From assembly GCF_041260155.1 (NCBI RefSeq), contig NC_091933.1:36787293-36851292 (forward strand): 64,000 nt of DNA, in the 5' to 3' direction. Both the position numbers and the translations under genes were made by a program. The notes under the pieces are model-generated. The model saw nothing but the letters and a program-made list of their open reading frames with translations, did not search any database and was not told the DNA's origin. The DNA is from Ptychodera flava (lineage: Eukaryota; Hemichordata; Enteropneusta; Ptychoderidae). Below, piece by piece: positions 24,659 to 39,600 of the stretch. The stretch's first letter is position 1. Every line of letters begins with the position of its first letter.

Positions 24659-27600
24659 ATGTCTTTTCACCAGACGAGTAAGTGCTCATATTTAGTTCGA
24701 CCAGCTACACCTGACAAAAAACGTTGTTGTTGTCTTGTTGCTAACACACCGCCTTAAAAATACCGGTTTTATTGTTATTTTCAATAGAACTGACTTCTAA
24801 AAAACCTAAATCCACTTTATCCAACGTCGCCCCTTTGTCTTTGCTGGCTTTATGGCATCTTTGTGTTACACAGGGCCACTTAGTATCAGACCGGCACTGT
24901 CTGACATATGAGACATTGTAAAAGTCAAAATAATCACAGAACACCAGCAAAGTCCCTGTTGTTATCCAATTAATCTTTTATGTGATTAGACAGATAGGCA
25001 ACTAGACATATTACCATAGACACCAAGTCTGGTTTTTAAGGACTTCATTACAAAAGAAACACGACGTTTAAAAATGTTGCATTGTATTGTATATTTTGTA
25101 GAGTAACGTGACAGAACATGGATGTCATATACGACAGAGCATATTAAAAAGTACTAGACATAAAAAGTGCATTAGCACAACAGACTGGAACCATGGTGTC
25201 TCAGCTATATTTCCTCTTTAAAGTTTGAAAGCGCTGTAAAGCTAGGACTGGCTTATCTAGACAATGATTACCATGAAGATGTTGTAGGGTTATGGAAAAC
25301 TTGAGTAGTTAAGATACATGATTAAGTGTGATTTGGAGGCGAATTACGACAGGCAAATCCACATACCTCATTCCCCTAGCGCCAATGGCTAAAAAGCATA
25401 AGTAGAGCCCTTCGGCCTTAAATGCCAATAGTAATATTATAATCTATGGAGAGAGACCAAGCACCATTTGTAGTCTGTATTGTGAATCACCAGACTGTTT
25501 CATGAAATACTTTTAGTGACTTTGTCCTTCGTGTGTTGTTCCGGCTCTCACTAATACTCATTGTTACATATTGGTTACTAACACAATAAGCATTGCTCAC
25601 TCTGCTGCCATTGATACAGAAACAGCAGAAATACAGTCATTGAACAGAGTGCAGTTACAGTAAAACCACACAGCAACCACCTGTTGGATTCCTCCTTCAC
25701 AAAAACTACTTAATTTATGTACATTTTCATTCACACACTACTGCACAGAACAAAGGAATCAAGCACATGTGAAGATAACCAATTGCAAAGCAACTATTTA
25801 TCATCAAAGTATTAATAATACACTAATCATTTTTAAATAAATGTATTTGATTATTTCATGCAAAAATGTCAAACTCCAAGTATCTCTCTCAGTCCTAATG
25901 GATTTCCAGTGTGCAGTAGAAATTCTTCAATTCCTATCGGTAGCACATATTTTTCAGGGAGATACACATATGATTGTAAGGATATCAGATTGCCATTTTT
26001 TTCAAATTGTAGAGACAGAATGCTATGCTGATGTCTGGCACTGTCGTCACAACAAACTATTAATAAATAGTCTGACCATACTACATATGTAAGTGCACTC
26101 AATGACATGCTTATCTACAAATGCAATCCATCACAGTGTCAGAATATAAGGGAAACAACAAAGTCTATGCCACTGGTACTGGTGCATGTACAGCCTGAAC
26201 GTAAGGGACAAAGTACTTCTCATAAACTAAATTCCACAGTCTCTCCTAGTGAGGGACACTTGACTATGTTTTATCAAAATGAATGAACAAGTTTAATAAA
26301 TTTACATGTAGTTGAAAGGAATTACCACAGATTACAGTCATGTTTTGTACAGTAGCATAAAAAAATGTACATTTAAAACAAAACAAATAATGATAGCCTG
26401 CAAAGAGTTAGGCTGTCATTAAGATTTGAAAGAGAACTCTGTAATTACGGCCAAAACACTAATTGAAAAGATAATATCACTTTACATTTAATTAAAATAA
26501 CAATATAATAATGGGGTTTTTTTTGAGTTCCAATAATGTATGCCAATCACTTGGCAACAAGTCAAACACATTCCTTCCATAACAATTTCTGTTTGATGAT
26601 ATACCATGCAACAATAAATTCAAATGTACTGACAGAAGTACATGAAGCCATCACAGATATGGTGTATGGCATCAATAATGCAAATATTAAATGTATTGTA
26701 TGCATTATTCAACAATTGGAGAACCATAAACTACTGGTGTATATGTGAAGTTCATGAACTCCTGACACAACACTGAAGTTGAAACATGCCTAGTGATTGC
26801 CTGGTCTTTTATTGTACGAATATTGAGTAAGGTTTTTTTAAACCCTCTATTTACTTGACAAAATCTTGACGGCATGGTCTTCAGAGGGTCACTAAGGTAC
26901 ACATTTATCAATACATGGGGAAAAATTCCAATGAATTGTTCAAGAACAAGTAGTTTCGGCATGGTTTAATGAGAAAAGCTTGTAGTATATAGTGGATGTT
27001 GGCGCAGGCAATAGGGCCTTAACAACAACTTTTTACTACCTTTGTTATGGACACTCCTGCTCAACGTCATTGTATGAAGAGTGGATCTTGGGAAAACCAT
27101 ATCAACCCCTGCCAAGAACACACAAAACTCCCCTGAATTGTAATTACCCCACTGCATACAATATACTGACATGGTCTTTTCAACCAGGAGTACAATGGGT
27201 CCCAGTAGAATATGGTAAACAAAACTTTCACTCCAGCCACTTCACTGTATATGATGCATCCCAGCAGGATATGGTTCAATGTAACACAACTCAGGGGTCT
27301 TTTCACCAACCAACGGCCCATTAAAATACATTTAGAATATTCCCTAAACTACTGATACCTGCTCAGGAATTCAAACGATCGCTCTAGTAATGAAATCAGT
27401 GAATGCAAGGAGTCAAATGGTGTGTACACAGTGACTGAAGAGAAATGGAAAGGATATGTTCTGCCAATTTAGTTTTTTCAGACAAAAAAAGATCATGGCC
27501 AAGAAATCCTCGGCTTAAAAACTTTGAAGTATGAATTGATCTTTTGTTTAATTTAATAACCATGAAAATCCAACTAATTTATGTATTTCCTTATGTAAAT

Positions 27601-30600
27601 CTGATCATATTTTATTTGGGATAAAAGTAAATGCTTAGTTATAGGTACTCTGGCAGGCAGCTGTGCTTTTAACAATGTACTTCTCTGAGAGTTGTTTTCT
27701 GTTTCTAATGCAGTAAAAACATGTCTGACACTGTTTGCAATTTACAAACTCATCGCCTTCATGCTGTAAGAATCCCATCGTCCCAATGGGAAATCTTTAC
27801 GTGTTCACATCTGGTTGTTGGCTTTACATTAATTCATTACTGTCTGAGCTCAAGAAAATAAGGAAAACTAATTACGATTTTCTAACAACCAAAACCCATG
27901 AGAGACTGTGTTGGATCTATTTTTGAGCACCTGTAATGTCACAAGCTTCTATATACAGATGGGAGCTAGCTTGTGAAGTACATGTACATGTACAGAATAA
28001 ATTGTGAAATGACACATCACTGTTGTAAAATTGTATGCTACGAGTACTGCATTAACAACATTTTATGACTAAAATATTGATCCACTTCTCAGATTCAAAA
28101 ATAGTTATTTCAAATATGAATTACATGAAGTCAATATGGTGCTAATGCTGCCTTAATATATCTCAGCTGGTCTTTCTGTGTAGTTGCAATCAGTAAAATT
28201 TTGTATTTCCACTGAGAGTTACATTGTCATATTCAGACACTTATTGTATGAGCTGTATACTGTGCTTGTTGTCATAGAAACAAGGTTTTTGTGCATGGAA
28301 CATTAGGATCAATCTACTCGCATTTTGACAGCTCATATTTTCAAACTATTAATTCCACCATTCTACCTGCTTCTACAACTGTATATAAGGACACTCACAT
28401 ACATTTATGCAGGTTTGGCTTTGCCAACTAATAAAATATTGAAAAAAAGGATTCTCTTTTGTAAACATTGCGTGGGAAAAATAAGGATCTTGATTTTTTC
28501 AACCATGTGGAAATATAACAATGTTATTTCACTGGAAACATTTGTCCAATCATTTGCTGAGCTCTACTTATTAAAGCTATTTTTGTTTAATATCCAGAGA
28601 ACTCCAGTGTGATAGTGATAAATTGTGTTTGGCCTGTGATTGCCACAATTGGATAATGTAGACCATATTCACATTCACCACTATAACCCAACAAAACACA
28701 TATATAAGCTCTTGCACCCATATTACTCACACATGTCACGCACCAAAAGCTATAGACGTACATTACAAATGTAAAGACATACAAATGTAAAGACATTACA
28801 AATGTACAGAGCTGTTCAGAAAATTCAGATCACACACAGCATGATTTCTGATCACTATGATGACTTCTGACCTGAATTCATTTTTTTCATCAGAATGCAG
28901 CTGTGCATCACTTTGCTGCCAGGCCCAATGACTTTGAATTACAACACCGTCCCAGCATCATATCACACCTGCCTCCACTAAGTGCTTCACAGGTGAGTGA
29001 AATTTTTTTCCTCAAATTACTTCTTGTGGTATTTATTAATGCAGTGAGATTTCATCACAGAATTCTGCATTGCAAATAAAATAACTGTAGATGAATTGTG
29101 CTTGCATGCATTCAAGGCACTTGTACAGTTAAGTTGCCTTATTGTGTGTTCATTGTACTTGTTGCTTGACTGCTATACAGTAGTGAATAAAAACAAAATG
29201 AACTGGTATGTTTGACATGACTGAAGCAATCACTTTGTAAATGAGGATTAATTCGATAAGCTACCAGCTTCATTGCAAATGAAAGTGTGATCTATTGTCC
29301 TCATTCAAGAATGAAATAGTCAATAAATCAACACTGTAAGTGCAATGCAGAAAGAAGAGCTTAATTTATAATAGATTTTGGATTGTACAAATATCAGCTG
29401 ACATGTTGATCCTAGGAATCAAATACAGCAATCCAGCTTAATGCTACTGGTTAGTGCAGCGACTCCATGAGAACATCAAATGCATAGGTTTCCTGCTGAT
29501 TCACCTCCATCTTTTAACACAGAGATGTGAAAAGTCTCCCTCACCATTGTCATCTAACCAAGTAGAAACAGCCACACAATAGCTTGCTTAAAAATCAATG
29601 AAACATTTATCAGTAATGAATGGCCCAGCAGTCACCATTATTGAGCGCAGTGTGTCTCTCTTGTCTCAGACTCCCATTCTGCATATATTGTGTCCATTTA
29701 ATATCTTGTTTAGGCACATAAAACAACTCTCAGTGGGAAGTCCATACCATTGTATTAAACTTTAATGATTACTTAGCCAAATTACCTTCAGGTAAAAAGT
29801 TAACTATATCCTGTTTCTGTCGGAGGCCAAATGAGTCAAAAGCTTCCCAAGGACTGTGTTTCTACTGCAATGTTACTCACTGGTAAATAATTCACAGATA
29901 GACAGGTTGTATAATTTACCTACATGCTGTCTGCACACTTTGATGAGTTGATTTGCATTGCCAGAATTGCTTTGATTTGCTTCGCCATCTTGAATAATGG
30001 CACATTTATTAAATTTTATCCTTCTGAATATTTGATTCTCCTGCTGGGCTTGTCATCTTGTGAAGTGAAGATGTAAATCATGCATTGAGAGTGTCACTTC
30101 AAATTATAGCATGTGTACGCCTTGAAGCTGGATAATGCATTGCTTTCATATTCATTAAATGGAAACATGTCATACCAATCAATCCTGATAAATGGGAGCT
30201 AAATAGATCAATGTATTAAAATAACTACTTCTAGCAAAGCTTGATAAACAAACGAAAAATAAAAGAATAAATGAATAAATTAGTATATTCAAAGTATTTT
30301 CCTGTATATAATGTAGATAATAATAAAATAGGGCTATAAATGTGTAACAGCCACTGTTTGAAGGTAATCATATGATTATAGGGAATTAATTATTTGAATA
30401 TCTGAATGGCAGCCATTTGGGTTTGTAAATCTTAAAGAGCATATGAGAATTAAGAAAAGCATTGTCAGTGACAAAATAGTCAATGTACAGCGAGCTATAT
30501 GAGAAACAAATTTGCAAACAGACAAAATAAAATATATGGCCTGGAGAGTCATGTCATTATTCTTTTTCAAATTTGAATTCAAAAGGAAGCAGCACTGCCT

Positions 30601-33600
30601 ATGTTTAATAATTTTAAGTAATTGTAAATTCCAATTTAAGTAACTTGTTACTCTCAAAAATGCTCTTGATTCCCATTGAAAATGGCAGGAGTACTATATT
30701 CTGTTATGTTGACTTCGGAAAAGACAAAATGTCTCCAATTAATGTACAATACTGGATATTGAAATACAATTGTGAATTTTTTTGTTTTCTTTTCAATATT
30801 CAAAAAGCAAAACTAAACTTAAAAACTTCAACAAGTGACTCTTCGTAATAGCTGATCAGTAACTGATTTTGGAATGCCTAAAGTTGGACTCAATGGAAGG
30901 TAATCCTAACAATGCTTCCTGCAATGCTCCCACAAAGGAGGTTGCAATGATGAATAGCCCACTGCTTTGCTTTTGTCATCAATCAGGTATCAGCCCATAC
31001 AATAATGCCCTGATCATCGTTGCATTGATGTTGCCCTACAGAAAAGACGCCTCCATCCATTTGCAGAAAAATGTTGGGAGATCATTATAGAATGAACATT
31101 GTGTTGACAGTACCCACCACAGTGATTGAGTGGAAACTATTCTTCCATTCAGGGAGTCTGCATGTGTTGTGTGTGTACAGTTCTATTCACACAGTATCCA
31201 AAATTTTTTCTGTGGCAGAGAATGAAAACATATTATCAAAGTCCAATAGTTCCTATTATGTTGACAACTCTTTGCCTGTCATAAGATCAAGGCAAATGAC
31301 TACTTTGGTCTATCAACACTTCATTCTTGCCATAGTTGTTTGTAACTTTCAGGTATCACTAGAACCTAGGAGGTTTAAAATGCAGACTTGAGATATTTTC
31401 CTGCCATTGTTGTCCAATTCTTAGGGGCTTGCCAAAATACACTGCCCATTGAATAGGAGACAAAAACGAAAAGAGAAAACACTGCCCGGAACAACAATTG
31501 ATCGAAAAACAGGTCTGCCCTTTCTGTAACTGAACCTTTCCAAAAATATCTCATGGCAAATACCAAATTACAATGAAATCTGAACTGTCCTATGTAAATG
31601 TTTGTACATTTCTTTTGGTTCTATGTTTTGAAAAATTCCACAAGAATATCAATAAGGATACAATAATAATTCTGTCCATATTTTAGAGAAAACCATAATG
31701 TGAAGCTAGTCATGCCATTCTGTTATACGATCAATTCATGCAGTAATTCTGATTGTGTTGGTCACCGTCATTTTTGCAGCACCATACGTATCTGTAAGTG
31801 AGAATCTTGCAAACCATATTGAGGATGCAGGTCTCTGAACCACTGAGTCCTCAATCATGATGATAATTGATGAAACAAAATACCACATCATTTAATTGTT
31901 CAGTCAAATACACTTACTGATATCTATGCGATGGAAATAAATTATGTAATGTCTTGAAAAAATATTGACTGTCTGCAGGGATAGCCGTGGTCAAGCTTCC
32001 AGAATCTGTCTGTGTATTGTGGTCTGTCCTTCAGTTTAAGATAAAAAATGAATGATAAAAAAAGTTTAAAAAATTAATTACATTGGCATTTGATTATAAA
32101 TTGGTTCCATTTGGATTTCAGTATTACAATGTCTGTAAATTGTCACAAAGCAGAAATACTAGTAATTGTTAATTGCCATTCAGAATTCAGCATGAGTTAA
32201 TTACCAAGCATCCCTTTTAAAATTAAATCATCAATTCCATTATCATCCAGACATGCGTATAATACAGCATGTCTTTATGACAAAAATACCACTGACAGTA
32301 TTTCATTAAAATCAGAACTTTCCAAATAATGTTACTGCTATCACTTCCTGTGGTTCTATAAAGTATTACGGAGGTCACAATGTGTACTAGCTAATATGAA
32401 GCACAGCTAGTGTATTCTCTAAATATTTGTTGATGAAAGGTACTCGTGAGCTATTTCTTCCAATGGGTGCATATCTACTTGAATATTTGGCCCATTGTTC
32501 ACTAATCTGCCAGTGATATGTGTTTCTATGGTACCTGCTGTATCTCACTGTGGTGTCTAACTATTGCAGTATCACTGTCATCGTTCTATTGCTAGGAAAA
32601 GGATTGCATTCTTTAAATCACATAATTTTTATGCCTGAACACTTGAAGGACCTCTCAGCAACAGGCCATAATGCACATTATATGTGTTGACATTTCCAAG
32701 CTTAACTTGGAGAAAAAGGTATCACCAAAAGAAGCCAATAGAAATATCACGCATATGACATATAGCAAGCAAATTAAACAATGGAATCTTTTTCAGATTA
32801 GGTGATCTTTACTGAATATTTGATGATATGTCGTATAATTGCCGGACTTCCTAGCCTTTTCTCTTGAGGTTCACAAAAATGTGGGGTTAGAGTGTACAAA
32901 ATCTGACATTACACTGATACAAGAATAGCTGTGTTGTTTAACAGCGGTTGCAGAGCAACCTGTATTTGCCAAGACTTTGTGTCAACATCATGGATGTATG
33001 CCATTTACATGTGAATTGCTTGTGGCTAGTGCACAGTTGTAATGTCAACCTCAACTGTACTCCAAAAATACCTATTAGTGTGAATTTCTGGGCAACAAAG
33101 TGAACAGTATTGTTCATTACGGCATTTAGGTGATCTTGACTCCACTAGCACAATAGCAAACAATTCAGAACAAAGGCACAGTGGTGCACCATGAAAACTG
33201 TCTGATAAAAGATAAGCTTGGTGTGAAGTTACAGTCCAAAGTATTGTTACTAAATTGGTATAGTTTTTTTATTGAAGACTTCCAAAAGGGTACAACTCAC
33301 TGTCCCCAATCTAACTTTGATGATCGAGCTAATGATCAAGTCTTGGCTTCCTCACCTGAGCAAGAACTTGCCACCTGTGCAAAAACTTTCCACTGAAAGT
33401 CAAAGGCTCCATTCCATAGGAACTGTGGTGTTTATGTTGCACAGCAGCAAATCTAAGTCCCCGCCCATAGCTGCCAAATGCAAACACAAAGGTCAAATAT
33501 ATTGAAGATAACTGTTTAATTAAGATCCTACAAAGAAAACATCAAGAAAAAGTGTGAACTTTTACCCAGTATCAGAAGCTATTCAAAATCCATTTTCAGT

Positions 33601-36600
33601 CTTATAATTACTGGTAAAGCAATAAAAGTCTACATTGCATATTGCATATCCTGTACCTCAGGATCTTGAATTATACTGCTTGCAGCATTAGCAGTTATTT
33701 GGCCTGCTAATCAAATATAGAAAATATAATCAGGAGTAATAATAAGGAGTGCGACTAGAGAAAAATGTAAGGTCAGTCTTATTTTACTGTAAATTGACAA
33801 GATGATAAACATCTAATGACTATTGATTTACAAAGAAGTATTTATAGATATGTTTGGATTTTCATGGGTTGTGATTAACATCGTCAAATGAGTGCACTCA
33901 AACAGATATTGCTTGCAGGTACATAAAAGAAGTTTATGAACGTGTATTTGAATGCCTCTAAACATCAAAATGTTTTACTGTGCTTTCCATTCATGAAGCC
34001 AACTAAAATAATTACTTTTATATGTGTCTACATTGTAACAATCATTTTAACAAGGATTGTTTCATAAAATTGAGAAAACTAGGTACAAGTAGGAGGTGGA
34101 TGTAAACAGTCAATTGAAGAGTGTTTTCTAAATGTGTTGTTCTACTTGTTCTTTTGAAAGCCTGCATTCAGTGAAAAGCCCAAAATACTCCAGCGCGGTT
34201 CATGGACCCAAGCTGCGCCATTCAAGGAACAGAAATTTTGTCGTCATGTAAGTGATTCCATTGGAAATAATTACAGTCCAACAGCAAGAAATCTTACTAC
34301 ATCCTACATTTATGAGATAACCAGGAAACTTGGTAAGTCATCATTTCTGTCTCTTTTGTTTTAATTACATTGTGTTTAAAACTAACTTTCAGTGAACACA
34401 CACAGGCACACTTATAACTCATATCAAACTCTGAACTCAGCATTTTCCTTTCTTGAAAACCATAAAAGTCGTTACTGTTGTAAGTTCAAGTTGTATGCAC
34501 AATTCTGCTCTCGGTAAGGGCTCAATGAATACCAACGATCATATTTACTAGCAAGCTCTTAACCTTAGAGTACTAGCTTTGCTAAAAAGATCCTTTATAT
34601 AAATCTCTAAAAGTTTTTATTCTATTCTGACATTTGTGTTAACTCTATCATAAGAGATTATATTCATCTATTGAAATTGCTCACATTCACACAATTAAAC
34701 TTTATATTTAGTAGACAGAACAGATATCAATTCATTGCACATTAAATTCTTACTCTTCATATCAAGTCATTCAATCCCTCTAATAAAGTGGATAAAATAA
34801 AAAGGGTTACAATGGCAACCAATGCAAACACAACCTCCCTAAATGAATACATCCCCTGCAAAAATAGAGTATTATTGTAAAATAAAAGTGGTGTACACAT
34901 GAACACATTTAAACTAGTGAAATGGGATTTTTTTCATAATGGACCTACAAGCTACATGTGTATTTCGGCTACGGGTTAATGCATGAAGGATGTACCAGAA
35001 TTCACAACAGTTCAGTTGTTCAATTGAGATGTCGTATGAACTACATACATGGACCCTGACTGTAAAATCGAATCTTGGGTATCTTTCTTGGTGCATCCTT
35101 TCCACCGACATCGTGACCTCACCCAGCTTCCCAGCGGCCTGGCCTGAAGTTTAACTTTGATTACACTTGCTTCACTGCTATGGGATAATGGTGAATAATT
35201 AATATACCGGTACAGTACCGGTATACTGCAGCTACATTGCCTCTCATGACACACATGAGGAAATTATTGCCACCTGGGTTTGACGTGACATTCAAAATCA
35301 GTGTTTAAATGTTTGAGCAAACTATTACTTCACGTTTGACTGCCGACAGTCGTGAGCGAAAAAACAATGCAGACGACAACTTATCACATTAACTTTTCAA
35401 TTCAATATTGTATAGTTTGTAGACAGCTTATTCGTCAGATGGTATTTTGTTTGCAGACACTTTTTGATTGAGTGAATGATAAAAGTTCTATTAAGTTTTA
35501 TAATTATCAAATTCCCTAGCACATTGCTAATGTAAATTTTCTTACAACGGAAAGGGAGTAAAGTATGTGTAATGGTACATACATACACAAATTCGGATTC
35601 CGCCAGAGAAAGGTCAAAGGGCAATTCAAAACTTCAAACAACATCCATTCTGGTGCCGTGGTACGTGTGTGCTCTTTACAAAGAAGCAGGTAAAGTGCTT
35701 TAAAATGCTTTTTAAAGTACCTTCATGAGTGATCTGCAGCTAAATCAACTTGTAACTGTCCTCAGAAGTCTTTGGTGCTGTGTGATTCGATAATCAGACA
35801 AACCGATTATAGAGCACAACTTGAGTTTGAAAGACTACAAATGTACATAGCCTACCCTAGAGTTTCCTGAGAGCGTCCACCATGGCCCACAGATTAACGT
35901 TTAAGAAACAGATTTTTTTACAACAGGTAAACAAAAACCCTATGAAATATACACAATTACATTTGTACAGTACGAAAACCAAGCCAAGTATTCAGCTTAC
36001 GAATTAGTCAGTAGAAATAAATCATTCCATGGTGCATATATAAATTGGAGATGAGTCAGTTTAAAATTTTGCACATAAATACTTATCAAGTGGCACCTGA
36101 GTTCATTGATTGATGCTGTGTTCAGTCATCTGACGAAAAGCTCTTTCTATGCTATAGCTGTTAAGCAGTGTCACTATATGGAAAAGAATCGGCAATGCTT
36201 GCATAATTTGACAAGTGGAATTAATATTGGTATTAAAGTCAAGGGATTATAGTACTTTAATTTTTTTTCTCAGCTGAAACAAGAAACAAGATATAGGTGT
36301 TATGAGTCCTCCAAGAGGGAAATGGGATATCAATATTTTGTATTTGCATAACTTTTATCAACATTTTCTCAAGCCAAGTACCACCTCTTTACAGTAACCT
36401 GTTTGCTGTCAAAGATGGCATTCACAGTTACTTAATAATTAATGCATGTTACTGTAGATTTGCAACATACATTTCTGATTCCAGCACAGGATGGTAAATT
36501 ATAATCTATGTAGCTTGTATCTGCATATTGCATCAGGCAGCACAGAGACTTCCTTGCACGAACTCCTCAGTCTCTGTGTTTTAAATTATGAAATTAATAA

Positions 36601-39600
36601 TATGATATATTCCTGATTTGTGACTCAAAAAGGATTGCAATTTACCTGATACCAAATTAGGAAATTTTAATCACACAAAGGAGACTTTCACATGTAGTAC
36701 AGGTGAATAGGCCAAACCCGGAATTCGAATCGACCACGGTACAAACAAAGCCATGTGCGCAAACGCGCATAGACGTACGTGTATTTCCATACGCGTTAGT
36801 ACACATGTGGGTTTGTTTGTACCGGCATCACGTGATTCTTTGGGCGTACTGAGTCTGTAGAACGCACCGCGTCTTTTTATTCCGGAGTAGAACCATTGTT
36901 TGAAGATATGCTAGATGGATGAAAAGTTGTGATAAAAACAAAATGATATGTTGATCAAAGAATGATATGAGGTATTGCTTGACAAATAAATATTCCAATG
37001 TTCTGAAAAGCTGAAATTGTACTAGGCTTGTACTAAGCTCAGTAATAATAATGTGATGTTGATATCTTTGAGCAAAAAAGGCCTGTTTTGAAATAATAAC
37101 CGCAGTTCTAGAAAAAAGGGTATATGTCATTTTAGAGTCAAAAGGCTCTATCCTTCAAAGGTCCTTTCAAAGTCAGAAGTCGTCATTCTTCAAAAGCCAC
37201 TTGTGCAAAGTGATGTAACCATTTTTTGAGGTGTTGAAATGAATAGATTCTTCTTATCACCTTTTGATTGTCAAATGATGAACTATTACATCAACCAACA
37301 AAGAGTGTATAGTATTGTTTTTCATCAGTCATGAAACTGCTAAAGCTCAGTGTCAGACTACAATTCAGTAACTGAACAAAGAAGTTAGACTTGTATGGAA
37401 ATGCACTGATGGAAACAGTTAAGTTGAATGTACTCCTCCTGGTGTCCTCTTCAAGAATCTTGTGATGCAATTTCAGAGGACAACCCTGGATTAAATATTC
37501 ATAGTTTGTATAAAAAGGGCTGTATTTTTATTATGAAAGGCTATCATGTGATCCTTATGTTATAACTTCAATATGATCACAAAGTTTTGAGCATATCATT
37601 TCTTCCCTAAGCCTTATAATAATAACTCTCCATATAACCTGTTACCTGCCAGATAGTGTCACTTCTCCATCTGCTAAGTCAGTAAAAAGCGGTGTTGAGC
37701 CAAAACTATGCATTTTCACCCACTTGGCTTGTATGTTATAGCAGCTTTAGTTTGTAAAAATCATCGGTCTTCAGGGACCGTCAAATCCTCACCATATGGG
37801 ACATATGCTTTGCTTCACTAGTTTTGACCAACTTGACCTGATGATAAAACATGAACTTGGCAGGAAAAGGGTGGTACTCCATATTCTTAATGGAGGTAAC
37901 ATGTCTGCATATCCAGTATTGAGCAATATCCTCGGTTGGATATCTTGCATTGGTGTTTCCATGAAAACACTGACTTATAATGCAAAAATGTGAATGAGAC
38001 ACCATTATACCTGTTAATGCTGATACCCTGATAATGAATGAAATTTTGTTTCCTATTCAGAACATTCACATCATGAAGAGACGATACTGTCCATATCATC
38101 TCCCAGTGGTTATGTTAGCGGAACATCTCCATCCACATTGGAAAGACCCAAATCTGGAAACAGAAGCCCACCCAGAAAGAGGTGAGTGTGATTCCGTATT
38201 CAAATATAAAGAGTTGCTTTTTTACAGGGGTTTGAAACCAGTTCCAAGTCAAGGTGTGTGTTTGACATTTAGGGGGACACAAAGGTACTTGACATACTAA
38301 AGAGGCCTATTGACAGATGTCAGTTTGATGTCGATCATATTTTTATTCATACTTGGTAGCGTGCCGAGATGCCGTGGATGTTTTGATGTTATGCCATGAA
38401 TAGCACTCAACACTGCATGTCAAGTTGAAATTCCTGCATATCTAACATCATTGGTTGTCAAGGAATGGATGAATGAAATGTTCTGTTGTCTGTGTGTTTC
38501 CAATCTGTTTGTTAATGAGCTCATGGCTCTAACAAGCTTTCTTAGTACAGCTACAATTGTAGATTGCATCCAAGCAAGTTTTAACATGTCGTTCCAAAGT
38601 AAGTTTTGATGCACAAGAAGTTTTAAATTGAATAAGTTGTGGTTGGTTTCACATTCTTTGTTGTTTTGAATGATCTTTTAATCTTTTAATTTAAGGATTG
38701 ATGCAATGAAGTGATGTCAATTTGACTCACTTTGGTGAACAATGTTTTTTTGGAATGTGCCTCTGTCACCAAGCAATATTGAGATCTTGTGACAGACAAC
38801 AACTGTATAAACAGATCAACAATTTAACTTGCCCATGTGTGAAGAGGTCTGACACATGATTAAACTCATTCATGCCATGTCCTCATACAACGTCCTAGTA
38901 ACTATGTTATGATCCTTAAAATCCAGTCAATTAACACTCGTGTGTGTGTAGTTTTCTCTAGGAGGGATGCAGTCAGCTGATATTGATTTGCAATTGACTG
39001 TATCAGAGTTTTTTCGTACCTCTTGTCGACAGATCAATTGTACTTACACTTCGCTGATACAACAAGCACTGATGCAATATATTCAGTCCATGCTAATCCT
39101 TCAAACACTTTGCATATATTACAATTAGGAAGTTAATTTGCATTAAAACTGTCATGACATCTGTTTTATCCGACCATCGCTCCATTGCCAAGGCTACTCA
39201 CATGAGTAATTTTAGAAACCACAGTGAATGAACAAATGAATAGATATCAATCGACATTATCATAAAAAGTCAATACATCATAACCTTTATATGCTACATC
39301 CTTCACCTTGGAAACGAACCATTACAAAGTATGATATATCATGACATCGAAGCTAACAAAGACAACAACGTTTACTTTGTTATTGTATCTTTCATCAGTA
39401 TTTACCAAGCCTGGGATTTACTCAATTTAAATTCAGGCATATTAATTTGCAGATACTGTTGCTAAATTTAAAGTGGACTTTCAACGTCTTTGCTCCAATG
39501 GTATTTGCAGTGTTTGTGTTGCCTTGATTCACATGTTCACGAGACTTTATGTGTTTTATTCCTTGTTCAGACTGTTGATACTAAGAGCACATACACACAG

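Noticed and set aside
26992..27324. 110-codon plus-strand frame in dynein intron 1
   Set aside because: No domain match and no splice borders in frame with neighbouring exons.
34806..34819. GTTACAATGGCAAC as a third X-box
   Set aside because: One half-site deviates (GTTACA) and it lies deep in an intron, not near a start.
38034..38300. 88-codon frame reading [15 protein letters not shown] across the 38061 exon
   Set aside because: Wrong frame: joining it to the next exon hits a stop, while the frame giving [12 protein letters not shown] joins both neighbours.
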